This document shows, piece after piece, positions 1 to 9,176 of a stretch of DNA of 27,421 bases. This stretch comes from Dichomitus squalens LYAD-421 SS1 (taxonomy: Eukaryota; Basidiomycota; Agaricomycetes; Polyporales; Polyporaceae): assembly GCF_000275845.1 (NCBI RefSeq), contig NW_006766937.1:138613-166033 (forward strand), given 5' to 3'. How positions within the stretch are numbered: the stretch's first letter is position 1; each line of letters begins with the position of its first letter. The translations under genes and the position numbers were made by a program. The notes under the pieces are model-generated. The model did not search any database, had not been told where the DNA came from, and saw only the letters and a program-made list of their open reading frames with translations.

Positions 1-941
1 CCTAGGCACACACCACCTGGACTCTCCTGATCATCCAATGCATGAATTTCGAGCCAATGACGCAAATAACCTGCACCATGTGTCCCTTATTGCCCCACGT
101 CGCACCAACTTGCAGCATTTGCCCCGTCTCGCAATTCTGACAATTCCAGGCAACCTTGAAAGGTACGGCGTTCGAACGCCGGTATTGCATGGCACCGCAA
201 TCTCTGCAATACCATGCAATACCGGCGACGTCTCGGCCGTATTGCCTGGCATTTCCGAGCATGGCCTGTCCATGCAAGCAGTCCACGGACATTGCCTTCT
301 GAAGGAAACGCGACAGGTCCATTGGAATAGTCCTGCAAGCATGCCATATATTTTTTCCCTTGCCTGGATAGGCATAGGAGGGTAATGTACAACAACAATT
401 TTACACTTTTGCTGATGCAAGCTCCCGCGCGGCGTGCGCGGTAGGCAGTCTTGCTCTGTGACGCATGTCTTCGTTGCCGCTTCTGCCTTGACTGGGTCGT
501 TCTGGTAGACAATTCGACCTGCGTGTCTCGCGGTCCGTGGCACGCGCATTTAGGGTGCCAGTGCGAGAGCACTGCGTGGAGGAGTGGACATCGGCCGGGT
601 CTTGTGCTTGCTCGCTCTTTGTGAGGTGCAAAATAGAGGCGGTGCAGGTACGTGTGAAGGTAAAAAAAAATGCTAAGCCGCACAGGATGCGGAGGAACAC
701 TTGTCGGCCGCTTGGGTGAGGGCGCGCATGGTGTAAGACCGACGCGCATTATGAGTGTCTTGGAACAGACGCGGCAATGAACATGGAAGGGTGCTAGAGA
801 ATGGCTGAGGACATGTGCTCGGCACACGGATTGCAGCCACAAGAGTGGATGCGACTGACACAGGCTCCTTCGACTTCATACTGATTCGAATAGGACCAGA
901 AGAGAACGCACATTTGCAATGAACCGTCTTTCAGAAGTTGG
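1..941. other. No supported gene; intergenic or repeat-derived DNA
   Basis: Open frames here are short, overlap one another on both strands, and show no domain, signal peptide or phase-consistent splice pattern. The only clear structure is the hairpin at 167-227, described separately. The stretch ends at the stop codon of the hypothetical minus-strand gene at 942. Confidence 0.6.
167..227. repeat. Compound palindrome / strong hairpin
   Basis: GGCGTTCGAACGCC at 167-180 is a perfect 14-bp palindrome. It overlaps the left arm of a second inverted repeat: CGCCGGTATTGCATGG at 177-192 pairs without mismatch with CCATGCAATACCGGCG at 212-227 across a 19-nt loop. The loop carries further GCAAT/TGCAAT copies. 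A 16-bp perfect stem of this kind could form a cruciform or fold as RNA. No flanking poly-T or gene end suggests a terminator, so its role is unknown. Confidence 0.75.
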
Positions 942-1671
942 CTAGTAGCCATCCACCCCATCCTCCGACTTGCCGCCTGAGCAATAGAGCATCCGTAAGG
1001 AGTATGAGTTTGACACTACATGGACGTGCAGTGTCTGGGAGTGCATGCCTGAGCTGGGAGGAATGGCGCGACAGCGGTGTTTGGGTATCACGGTACGGAT
1101 GCCTAGAGGGCACTGAATGGTCAGGGTCACGCAGGGCGATGCAAGTTGATAGGACACCCGTGTAGATACGTAGACAGGAACACAGGATGTATGGATTACT
1201 TACTCTACATCCAATTGACGATGTATGCCAGCATACGTTCTCCCGGGTTGAGCTGAGCTGCATACCGACCTCACGCTTGGGGCGCACCTCGCCGAGACGG
1301 CTGATTTTGCCCATCAAGGCTGACAAGAGTGGCTCATGGAAATTGAGTCCGACGTGGTAGGGTGCGCATTGGCAGAACAGCTGTTTTACAACATCGAAAC
1401 AAAGCAGGTCCAGGATGGAGTCGAAGGTGTTGCCACGAACACCGGGAGCCGGGCCGAGACGCCGCCCATTCGACAGAGGGAAACAGACAGTCGACGCTTT
1501 CAACGGCAGTCCTTCAGTCATTTGCGCTCGATCCACCATCCGCTCCGAGCGAGAATCCTCCATCAGATCGCCGCCCGAGGTTGTCGTTCGACTACTTATG
1601 GTGGCTTTCCACCGACCGTCATGGTATGTCCCTCTCAATGATCGCTCCATCCACGTACTGAATATGCCCAT
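942..1671 (-). CDS. Hypothetical protein, two exons (212 aa)
   Basis: I do not recognise this protein. The model is complement(join(942..1112,1204..1671)): a 156-codon first exon from the ATG at 1671 (MGIFSTWMER), a 91-nt intron with donor GTAAGT and acceptor TTCAG preceded by a CCTGAC branch-like site, then 57 codons to TAG. Both exons are in phase 0 and the total is an exact multiple of three, which is the main argument that the gene is real. The product is basic, with scattered Cys and His (CFDVVKQLFCQCAPYH near residues 110-125). I see no signal peptide or membrane segment. An in-frame ATG lies 17 codons upstream, so the start is uncertain. Its start is 82 bp from the start of the plus-strand hypothetical gene. 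It could also be a fragment of a decayed repeat. Confidence 0.35.
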
Positions 1672-1753
1672 CGCTTCTCGCCTGCTTGCGTGAAGATACC
1701 CCGTGGCATATCTGTGTCTCAACGTCGTATCCCATTCAGCCCGCTTAAGCTCT

Positions 1754-2349
1754 ATGATGAGCCTTCAGCCCAAGCTCGACATCCCCCTCCTCCCCGATGC
1801 GCTCATTCTATTGCACACAACGCCAGGGGACATTCGCCACACTCCACGCCTCCATGGCTCTATCGATAACCAAGCCTACGCCTTCAGATACGCCCCCGGT
1901 GCACTCTCTCGACCTCCGTTGCTTAACGAGCCCTCCTACCCAGGCCCTGTGAGCATGGCTTCGTAACGGAGGCATTGGAAGATATCCGAGGACAGCCTGG
2001 CAAGATGCAGCTGCAACACGATCGTCGCTGTATGTGGGCACCTCACCAGGACGGCACCGGAGGATACCTCGTTTCCTTCTTTTGCGGAGGGTTCGCGGTG
2101 AGTGAATGCCCATTCCTACTGTCCGCTTCCCGACCTTCTCTGCATCCTGCATCCCTCTGCTCCTCACATCGTCTCGAAGCGATGCTGAGGATTGAACCTC
2201 CTCGCTGGAGTCTCGAACCTTGTGTCGGAGAATTGCACTGACGCCACTGTCTTGATCTGTAACCCAACCACATTGACATACCTGTCGCATCTCGGAGGAT
2301 ACTCACATAACCAGGACTCTCTTTGTAGCTGCACCTGCAGGCCTGCACG
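1754..2349 (+). CDS. Hypothetical protein, at least three exons, 3' end unresolved
   Basis: I do not recognise the family. The exons I can support are 1754-1948, 1996-2101 and 2190 to about 2349. Introns are 47 nt (GTGAGC..ACAG) and 88 nt (GTGAAT..TGAG), and frame is kept across both junctions. Exon 1 begins MMSLQPKLDIPLLPDALILL and ends NEPSYPGP. Exon 2 contains GYLVSFFCGGFA. Exon 3 reads through a hydrophobic stretch into a Cys-rich end (SLCSCTCRPAR) before a stop at 2350. A splice near 2349 could continue it, since a further open stretch exists around 2391-2681, but no junction I tested keeps the frame. Segments such as AYAFRYAPGALSRPPLL look protein-like rather than random. It may be a decayed gene. 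Confidence 0.33.
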
Positions 2350-3536
2350 GTGATACACATGGCGTCTCAACATTCACCATCCTTATACCATGGCAGATTC
2401 ATATAGATCCACTCCGCTTCGTAGACTTGCTCCTTACCGACGGCGGCTTGGGCGGAAGGACGGACCTTAGAGTGTCGTGTCTAAAGGCTAACAGACGTAG
2501 CTCTGCTGGACACTCGCGACTTGGGGGCGTCGGTGACACCGGAAGGAGGGAAGGTCCTGATTCGAGTCCTCGCGCCCATCTTCCCTGGAGCTGCCTGCAC
2601 GGAGTGGTACTGACTAGGTCTATACGCTACATCGACACGCCCTTCCCTCCAGTACGTCACCAGGGTCCTTGCACTCTCTGAAGTTCCTCATACATTTCTG
2701 TTTTGCAGTATACCGTCTCCGTCACACCATGCCCGCATTCAAAGCTTCTACCGCTTAGTTGCATCTTTGGTGGCGCAGCTCGTGTAGGTTGCACGTCTGT
2801 CACGTCATTGTAGCCTCGCTGTGCCACGCGTATTGACTCATGCTCTGTTCAACGAGGCACATCTTTACCCTGGAGTATTGCGTAGCTGTCTCCTACTCAA
2901 GCTAACGTCTTGGATCCTTTCGAATCTCCGCCATCACGCCGCCGTTCGTTTTCACAACCTTCGAGAGATATGTCTCTGCTACATGGTAGGAGGCCGAAAG
3001 TCTCGTGTATCAGGAGGGCGAGTCGCAGAATACTTGCACGGACATCTTTCAATCTGTCTCCGCATGGGCACATCTCATTCTTTGCTCGCTCAACATAGTG
3101 TGGATCATCGCTTCGCCAGCCGGAGCGCATGCACGGCATTACGCGCACAACTCGATGCCTCTGCCTTTCTTCCCAGTGCCGTGAGCTGGGTACGCTCAAT
3201 ATTGGGAGCCCGAGTCTTCAGCTTGTCGCTCTCCTAGAGATATCGGTCTACGTATCGTACTCTTCAGCATTCATGTACGTGTTGTGCCCTCGAAAAACAT
3301 AGGAGTAGAGATCACTCTAACTTGGCCCACGATGATCGCTCTGCGATGAACAGACTCGGACAAGTACGAAACGTCCTGACATCCCGAAGCGAAAGAGTCA
3401 CATCTGCCTGCGTGATCCCAGCGCGATCCCTTCCGAGATATCGATGTACTTGCCTCGTGGTCTCGGCACAGCCTGCTCCGAAGCCACCGTTGCTCGCCCA
3501 TCGTCACCACTGGCGACATTAACTCTCTGACAAACC
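2350..3536. other. No supported gene; includes promoter side of F-box/WD40 copy A
   Basis: Open frames at 2427-2681 and 2821-3237 on plus have no recognisable domain or consistent splice partner. They may be a tail of the hypothetical gene that starts at 1754, but I could not join them in frame. The last 300 bases must hold the promoter and 5' leader of copy A. I see no TATA box I would call. Confidence 0.5.
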
Positions 3537-5784
3537 ATGTCTTCCATCCGCAACCGCACGGACTCCCTTCGTCCCCTGCCTTTGGTGTCATCTACCACGC
3601 AGTCCCCGGCGCTTCCATGGGAGGTCATCGAGAGGGCCATCGACCACTGCTCCGGCGACAAGGCCACGCTGCGCGCGTTCGCTCTCACCTGTAGCCAACT
3701 CCATACTCGTAGCCTCTTCGTTCTCTTCACCGATGTCGACATACGGAGCGAGAAACAGCTCACTCAGTTCTACGATGCTGTCCAAGCCCAACCCCGCCTT
3801 CAACTTGTTGTGCGATCTCTGTCTTTGCCGTGGAGTGAGGACTCTCCATTGCCCTTGCTGTCGATGCTCCCTTGTCTCGATCATGTCGCATTCAATGGGC
3901 TCTCTCCTATGCTGTGGGTCGATGATCAACTCCCCCCGTCCACTCCGCTTTGCGGCAGGCAATGCTTGCCTGGCCTTCGGAGTCTGGCTATCCAGGGTGT
4001 CAGGTTTCAAACGCGAACCGCCTTCCTTCACTTCCTTTTAGCCTTTCCAAACGTCGAACACCTCACCTGCGAACGTCTCTCGTTATACGCTGATACTCCT
4101 CTGGGAGAAGGTGACTTGTCCCGTCGATTACCGCTGCGAACGTTGAATGTGAGCGTTTGCATGATCATATGTGTTCCTTGATTGTGACTCTGCGTTCGCT
4201 TTCAGATACTTCAAGATGTGGATGAAGACATCACAGAGGTGTTGGTTCACGTTGTCGCTAGTACGCCTGTGAAGGGGGAACGTATTCGTGCGTATCTCAT
4301 CCTGTGTCCTAGTTGTATACCTCATGTCCTTCACATCAGAACCATCATCTGTCCCACCTCTTCAATCAGGCGATGATCGCCAGACCTCCTTAACATGGTG
4401 GATAAGAGCCAAGACTGAGAACCTCCGACGTGCCGTCCACGTCTTGCCTAGGTCGAAGCAAACAGCGGTAACAGACGTCACTTTGGTACTCTGGCATCAT
4501 AACATTGGGTATCTACGCAAGGAATGTCGTCAAGCTGCCAACCTGGAGCTCTGTGCAGCCCTGGACAACGTCCTGCTTACGTACCCGTCCCATCGCGTGC
4601 TATTGACGGTCCCTTGTCTTTCCATTCCGGAATGTCCGGAAGACGATCTCCTGGTCGAACGAAATCAATGGGTGCTTCCGTCCATTAAGTAAGAAATGGG
4701 CGATGGCTGAAGACGCCAGATTCTGTGAGTTCCATCCCGCATCCGAGATTTAGAGTTGGACATTGACTGGAGTAGCTGGCAATCCCGGGCATGACTCGAT
4801 GGTCACCGCACTTGTCGTCTCCTCAGACGGGCAGTTTGTAGCGACATCCTCCACGGATACCACCATCATCCTGTGGGATGCGAGTGGTTTGCCCACGATG
4901 ATCGTGTCCTGGATCTCGCGTTCTCACCGGACGGCCGACACCTCGCGTCCGCAGGTGAAGATGGGAAGGTCGCAATCTGGGACATTAGCAGCAACCCACA
5001 CCAAGTCGCCTCTCTCGAGGGTCACGTTGCTCCCTCGAAACGCTGTGCATGGTCCAGCAACGGCGCTTACATTGCATCCCGAGACGGCGAGAACACTGTC
5101 CGAATGTGGGACGGACAAACATTTCAGCCGCTACACCTAAACAGCGTCAACCACACAACAAAGATCAAGCCTCTATTCTCCCCTGACAGCCACTGGCTTC
5201 TTGTCCACGATCTGGACAGCTGTCGCGTTTGGGATGTTCTATCTGGTGCATACCTCACACTCCCATTACAGCGACATCGCAAGAACAGTGACCCCCTCAC
5301 AGCCGCATTCAGTCGCTCGAGCACACGCGTCGCTGTTGGATACAAGAATGGGACGATCCGCGTTTGGGACATGGCGACTAGACGGGAGCATTTGTCCTTG
5401 AAGGCGCACAAGGTTAGGGTCGTCGATGTGGCCTTTTCGCCGGATGATCGGCTGCTGCTCTCGGCGTCGGACGACCACACGATGGGGGTATGGAATGCGC
5501 GCACAGGTGCCATGCTCCGGTCTCTCAAGGGACACGAGGACTGGGTATACCAGGCGCACTTCTCCCCGTGTGGGAAGTACATCGCCTCTGCATCTTGCGA
5601 CAACACAGTGCGGGTGTGGAGGACGAGCGATGGATCGTGCCTAACGGCACTTGACTACCACGGTGACTGGGTCCAACACGTTGCATTCACCCCAGACGGG
5701 GCGATGTTGTGGTCCGCAGCCCGCAATGGAACTGTCTTTGGTCGTCGGTTACAGGATGTCATCCCGGACGAATTCAAGCTGTAG
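3537..5784 (+). pseudogene. F-box / WD40-repeat protein, copy A (frame-disrupted)
   Basis: Probable SCF-type ubiquitin-ligase adaptor: an F-box-like N-terminus (LPWEVIERAI, residues about 26-70, with ALRAFALTCSQLH-type spacing), a middle region, and a C-terminal propeller of about eight WD40 repeats ending VRVWR and LGRR-type blades. Exons are 3537-4148, 4206-4287, 4340-4724 and 4776-5784, with introns of 57, 52 and 51 nt. The 51-nt intron has the same position and length in copy B at 7761-7811. Two lesions appear against copy B. One extra base within about 4608-4636 shifts exon 3 so that it hits TAA at 4690. A 22-nt gap at 4881/4882 removes the loop between the first two WD blades and shifts frame again. 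The codons in the copy-B frame between and after the lesions remain open, which suggests recent damage. It could instead be expressed as two shorter products, 3537-4692 (F-box) and 4873-5784 (WD40). Sequencing errors at both sites are the main alternative. Confidence 0.8.
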
Positions 5785-6172
5785 ATAGGGATGTACAATA
5801 TGGTGACGAGCCCCGTTTGGCTTCGCATCTAGTACGTCTACGTCAGGATATATGTATCTGGTTCTTCAGTATAGCCTCGATCTCGCTTAGGGTACCTTGT
5901 GTGCCCTCATTTGGCGATATGTACGACTGTCGCAGAGCGTCCTGTATCTGCAGAATCACACGCGCTTCTTCTCCTCCCAGGAAGTGATGGATTCTACGAG
6001 CCTGTCACTCCATCGCTGTGACACTACGGACATACAACGTAGAAAGCACGGGTCACCTAACGTGCAAATCGCAACGCCGCCATGGAGACATGAAGAACGA
6101 CCTTCTTCGTTTCGCACTCCAGCTCTGAAGCGGATGGACCTACAATAGCGGCGGAGAGGCGTCGACGACCTG
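3999..6172 (+). repeat. Segmental tandem duplication, unit A
   Basis: This stretch aligns with 7125-9176 at an offset of about 3.0-3.1 kb. Homology covers the F-box/WD40 gene from the TAFLHFL segment onward, then the 3' flank: the TACGACTGTCG motif at about 5921 and at 8976, and the CTTCGTTTCGC..GGCGTCGAC block at about 6104-6164 and 9106-9167. Because the non-coding flank is shared, this is a DNA-level duplication and not only gene-family similarity. Confidence 0.8.
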
Positions 6173-6772
6173 AGGTGCTTGCGAAGGCGGTGTTCTCAGT
6201 CATACGACACGCAAAGTGTCTGACCCGTTCCTGGCTGACGGGACACAAAGTGATCCATTCCGAACTTGAAGACGTGCCGCTCCGACCAGATTGCAAGGCA
6301 CAACGAAACACAAAAGGGCCTTCAGCAGCCAACGATGCCCGCAGACTGTCTTGCTTGCGCCGTCGAGCTGCCGCTGCAACGCATCGCACAATCAACGGGA
6401 CAGATGAGTCGTCCGCTCTTCGCGTCCTGTTGTGTCCCGTCCCGAAGGAACACCGCCGTCCGCGCGACACTATCGGTAAACTCAGCGGGACCCGCAGTGA
6501 ACGAGACACTCACAGGACGTTTGCTTAAGGCGGCGCGCGGTGTTTGACCTACGCGGACTACGGATGTCTTAGAACGAGATGAGGAGATAATCGTCGGAGG
6601 GGAGGGGAAAGATGGCGGACGACCTGTCAAAGAGAGGGATTCGACTAGATAGAATGGTCCATCTGGAAAGCATGCCGGCCGAGCATCTATGGGGCCTCCA
6701 GGAATGTGGAAGAGAGATGTGGCTCGGACGAGTCCCATTTGAGATTCGACGCCCGTCTGCACATCAGTAAAC
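5785..6772. other. Duplicated 3' flank of copy A, then unassigned spacer
   Basis: The first 390 bases are recognisably the same as the 3' flank of copy B. Beyond about 6172 that similarity stops. Several overlapping open frames between 6057 and 6762 lie on both strands and show no domain. I see no supported gene here. Confidence 0.6.
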
Positions 6773-7094
6773 CGTGCATTAGCTTAATGGCTTAGCGCCT
6801 TAAGCCACTTAGCTCTCCCACGCATATTTTCCAGCTGCTCGCCCTCGACTGTGTAAACCATGCAGCATACGTGCCAAGGGTTGAGAAGAGCAGAGTGAGA
6901 GAACTATTGGAACTTGTGCAGACATTGTGACAGAGGCCGGTATGCCATACGACGGTGCAGAACGTTTTTGCACTCGCCCGTCTTAATCGTCTTAATGCGT
7001 CTTAATCGAGCATCTTAATGCTTACGTCTTAGACGGCCTTAAAGCCATCTTAAGCGCCTTAATGCCCTTAAAGGCGATTTTAAGGGGCATTAAG
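6773..7094. repeat. TTAA / CTTAA-rich palindromic tract
   Basis: Two clusters, 6773-6816 and 6981-7094, are built from repeats of CTTAATGCC, GTCTTAATCG and GCCTTAAG, most centred on TTAA. The last unit is an inverted repeat: CTTAATGCCCTTAAA at 7058-7072 against TTTTAAGGGGCATTAAG at 7078-7094. The composition (AT-rich, TTAA every 10-15 nt) contrasts sharply with the GC-rich flanks. Homology to copy A begins directly after this tract, so it marks the 5' break of copy B. It could be a local simple-repeat expansion or the remains of an element that targets TTAA. Confidence 0.75.
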
Positions 7095-8853
7095 TGATTC
7101 CCAGGTTTCCTGATGAATTTGCGATTGGCCTCTTGAACCTCAGTATCCACTACACTAGGTTCCGAACCCACACCGCTTTCCTCCACTTCCTTTCAGCATT
7201 TCCGAACATCGAAAGTCTCACCTGTGAGGATTTGTCAATAGACGCATGGGGTCCTCTTGAGCCAGGTGATCTACTATCTCGTCGGCCGCAGCTGCGCATG
7301 CTAGTCCGCTTGAGATTGGGAGACATACTCGTTCGTGTCCCACTCGGTCTCCTAATAGTCATACAACTCACAGAATCTAAATTATCATCATTATCTATGC
7401 CACCTTCTCAATCAGGCGACGATCGCCGGATCTCCTTGACATGGTGGATACCAGCGTATACCGAGAGACTCCAATATGCCGTCCGCAACTTACGCGCTTC
7501 ACAAGTTACAGCAATAATAGATGTCACTGTGGTCCTCTGGGACTCCGACCTGGGATCTCTATATAGGCAATGTCGTCGACCTGTCATTGTGAAGCTCTGC
7601 ACAGCAGTGGAGAAGATCCTGCTCGGATATCCCTTCCATCGCGTACTATTCACGGTTTCCGGCGGCCCAGTCCTGAACGTGCGGAAGACCATCTCCTTGC
7701 CCGACGAGATCAGCAGCTCACTCGGTGAGACATGGGCACTGCCGGAAGACGTCCGATACTGTGAGTCTCATTCACCGACCACGATTCTGCGTTGGACGCT
7801 GACTCGAGTAGCTGGCAGACCTGGGCATGACTCACACGTCAACGCACTCGCCGTCTCCTCAGACAGGCGGTGGGTAGCGACGGCCTCCTGGGATTCCACC
7901 ATCATGCTCTGGAATGCCCGAGATGCATGTATCTCGCAAGAGTGGTTCGCCCATGACAGAGAGGTCCGGGAGCTCGCATTCTCCCCAGACAATCGATACA
8001 TCGCGTCCGCAGGTGGAGACCGGACGGTCGCCATCTGGGACATTACTCGTAGCTCACACCAAGTTGCCACCCTCGAAGGTCACCCGGACATCGTCGAAGG
8101 CTGCGCGTGGTCCAGCGACGGCACCCGCATTGCATCCCGAGACGTCGACAGCAATATACGGCTCTGGGATGGACGGTCATTCCGACCGATACCACTTGAC
8201 GGCACCAACACGACAACACACATCAAGCCTCTATTCTCTCCCGACAGTCGCTGGCTGCTAGTCCATGACTCGATGTGTTGTGATGTTTGGGATGTTGTGT
8301 CTGGCACATACCTCGCACTTCATTCCCAATGGGAGCTTCGTCATGATGATCGACCCATCACAGCCGCATTCAGTCGCTCGAGTACACACGTCGCTGTTGG
8401 ATATCAAAATGGGAAGATCCGCATTTGGGACCTCACAACCACGCAGGACCCTCTGCTCTGGAAGGCGCACAAGGATAGGGTCCTTGATGTCGCCTTTTCC
8501 CCGGACGGTCAGCTGCTGCTCTCAACGTCGGACGAGAAGACGATGAAGATATGGGACGCACACACTGTGACACACGTGCCATGGTTCAGCCGTTTGAGGG
8601 GCACGATCATCGGGTGCAGAAGGCGTGCTTCTCCCCGTGTGGGAAGTATATCGCCTCTGCATCTATGAACGAGACGGTGAGGGTGTGGAGGACGAGCGAT
8701 GGTTCATGCTTGGCGACGCTTTCCGATCACGGTCCTTGGGTCACCCATGTTGCGTTTACTCCGGACGGGACTATGTTGTGGTCTGCTGCAAGAAATGGGA
8801 CTGTCTTGGGTCGTCGATTGCAGGATGTCATCCCGAACAAATTCAAATCTTGA
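7095..8853 (+). pseudogene. F-box / WD40-repeat protein, copy B (5'-truncated, frame-disrupted)
   Basis: Paralogue of copy A without its first roughly 150 residues. Similarity starts at about 7125 (RFRTHTAFLHFLSAFPN matches RFQTRTAFLHFLLAFPN in A), so the whole F-box is gone. About 110 bp equal to intron 1 plus most of exon 2 of copy A is also missing near 7300. The intron at 7761-7811 (51 nt, GTGAGT..GTAG) is retained. The WD40 half matches about eight blades and is intact through the loop that copy A lost. An insertion of 8 bases around 8561-8577, inside a CACACTGTGACACAC stretch, then throws the last two blades out of frame. The old frame resumes and ends VIPNKFKS at 8853. No promoter from copy A can have been carried over. 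It might give a WD40-only protein of about 500 aa, but a decaying pseudogene is more likely. Confidence 0.8.
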
Positions 8854-9176
8854 ATAGAGACGCACAATAACTGATGATCCCCGTTTGGCACCAACATGTA
8901 TGTAGGTGTGTTATTCGTCGGTACGGCCTCGATCTTGCCTATGGTACTTTGTGTACCCTTGATTAGCGACTCGTACGACTGTCGAAGAGCCCTTTCGTAC
9001 ATGTACGGGGACAGCGCCTCCGGACGGATCGGACGGGCGTCTCCGGACGGAGCCGAGGGCTCTGGCCCGACGGCAGCCACGGAGCCAAGTGCTTTTCCTG
9101 ATGCATCTTCGTTTCGCTCTCCATTTGCCAAGCAAAAAGGACCCTGGACAGCAGCGGCTCGGCGTCGACATCCAGG
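7125..9176 (+). repeat. Segmental tandem duplication, unit B
   Basis: Partner of the unit at 3999-6172. Its left edge lies within about 30 bases of the TTAA-rich tract. Its right edge fades at about 9176, beyond the gene, so the breakpoints do not follow gene limits. Divergence is clearly visible but modest in the WD40 part, and indels dominate in the middle domain. Confidence 0.78.

Noticed and set aside
2821..3237. 138-codon open frame on plus upstream of copy A
   Set aside because: No in-frame junction to the hypothetical gene at 1754 could be found and no domain is visible.
3537..8853. NLR-type (NACHT-WD40) immune receptor reading of the WD40 genes
   Set aside because: There is no P-loop or NACHT motif; the N-terminal half is F-box-like.
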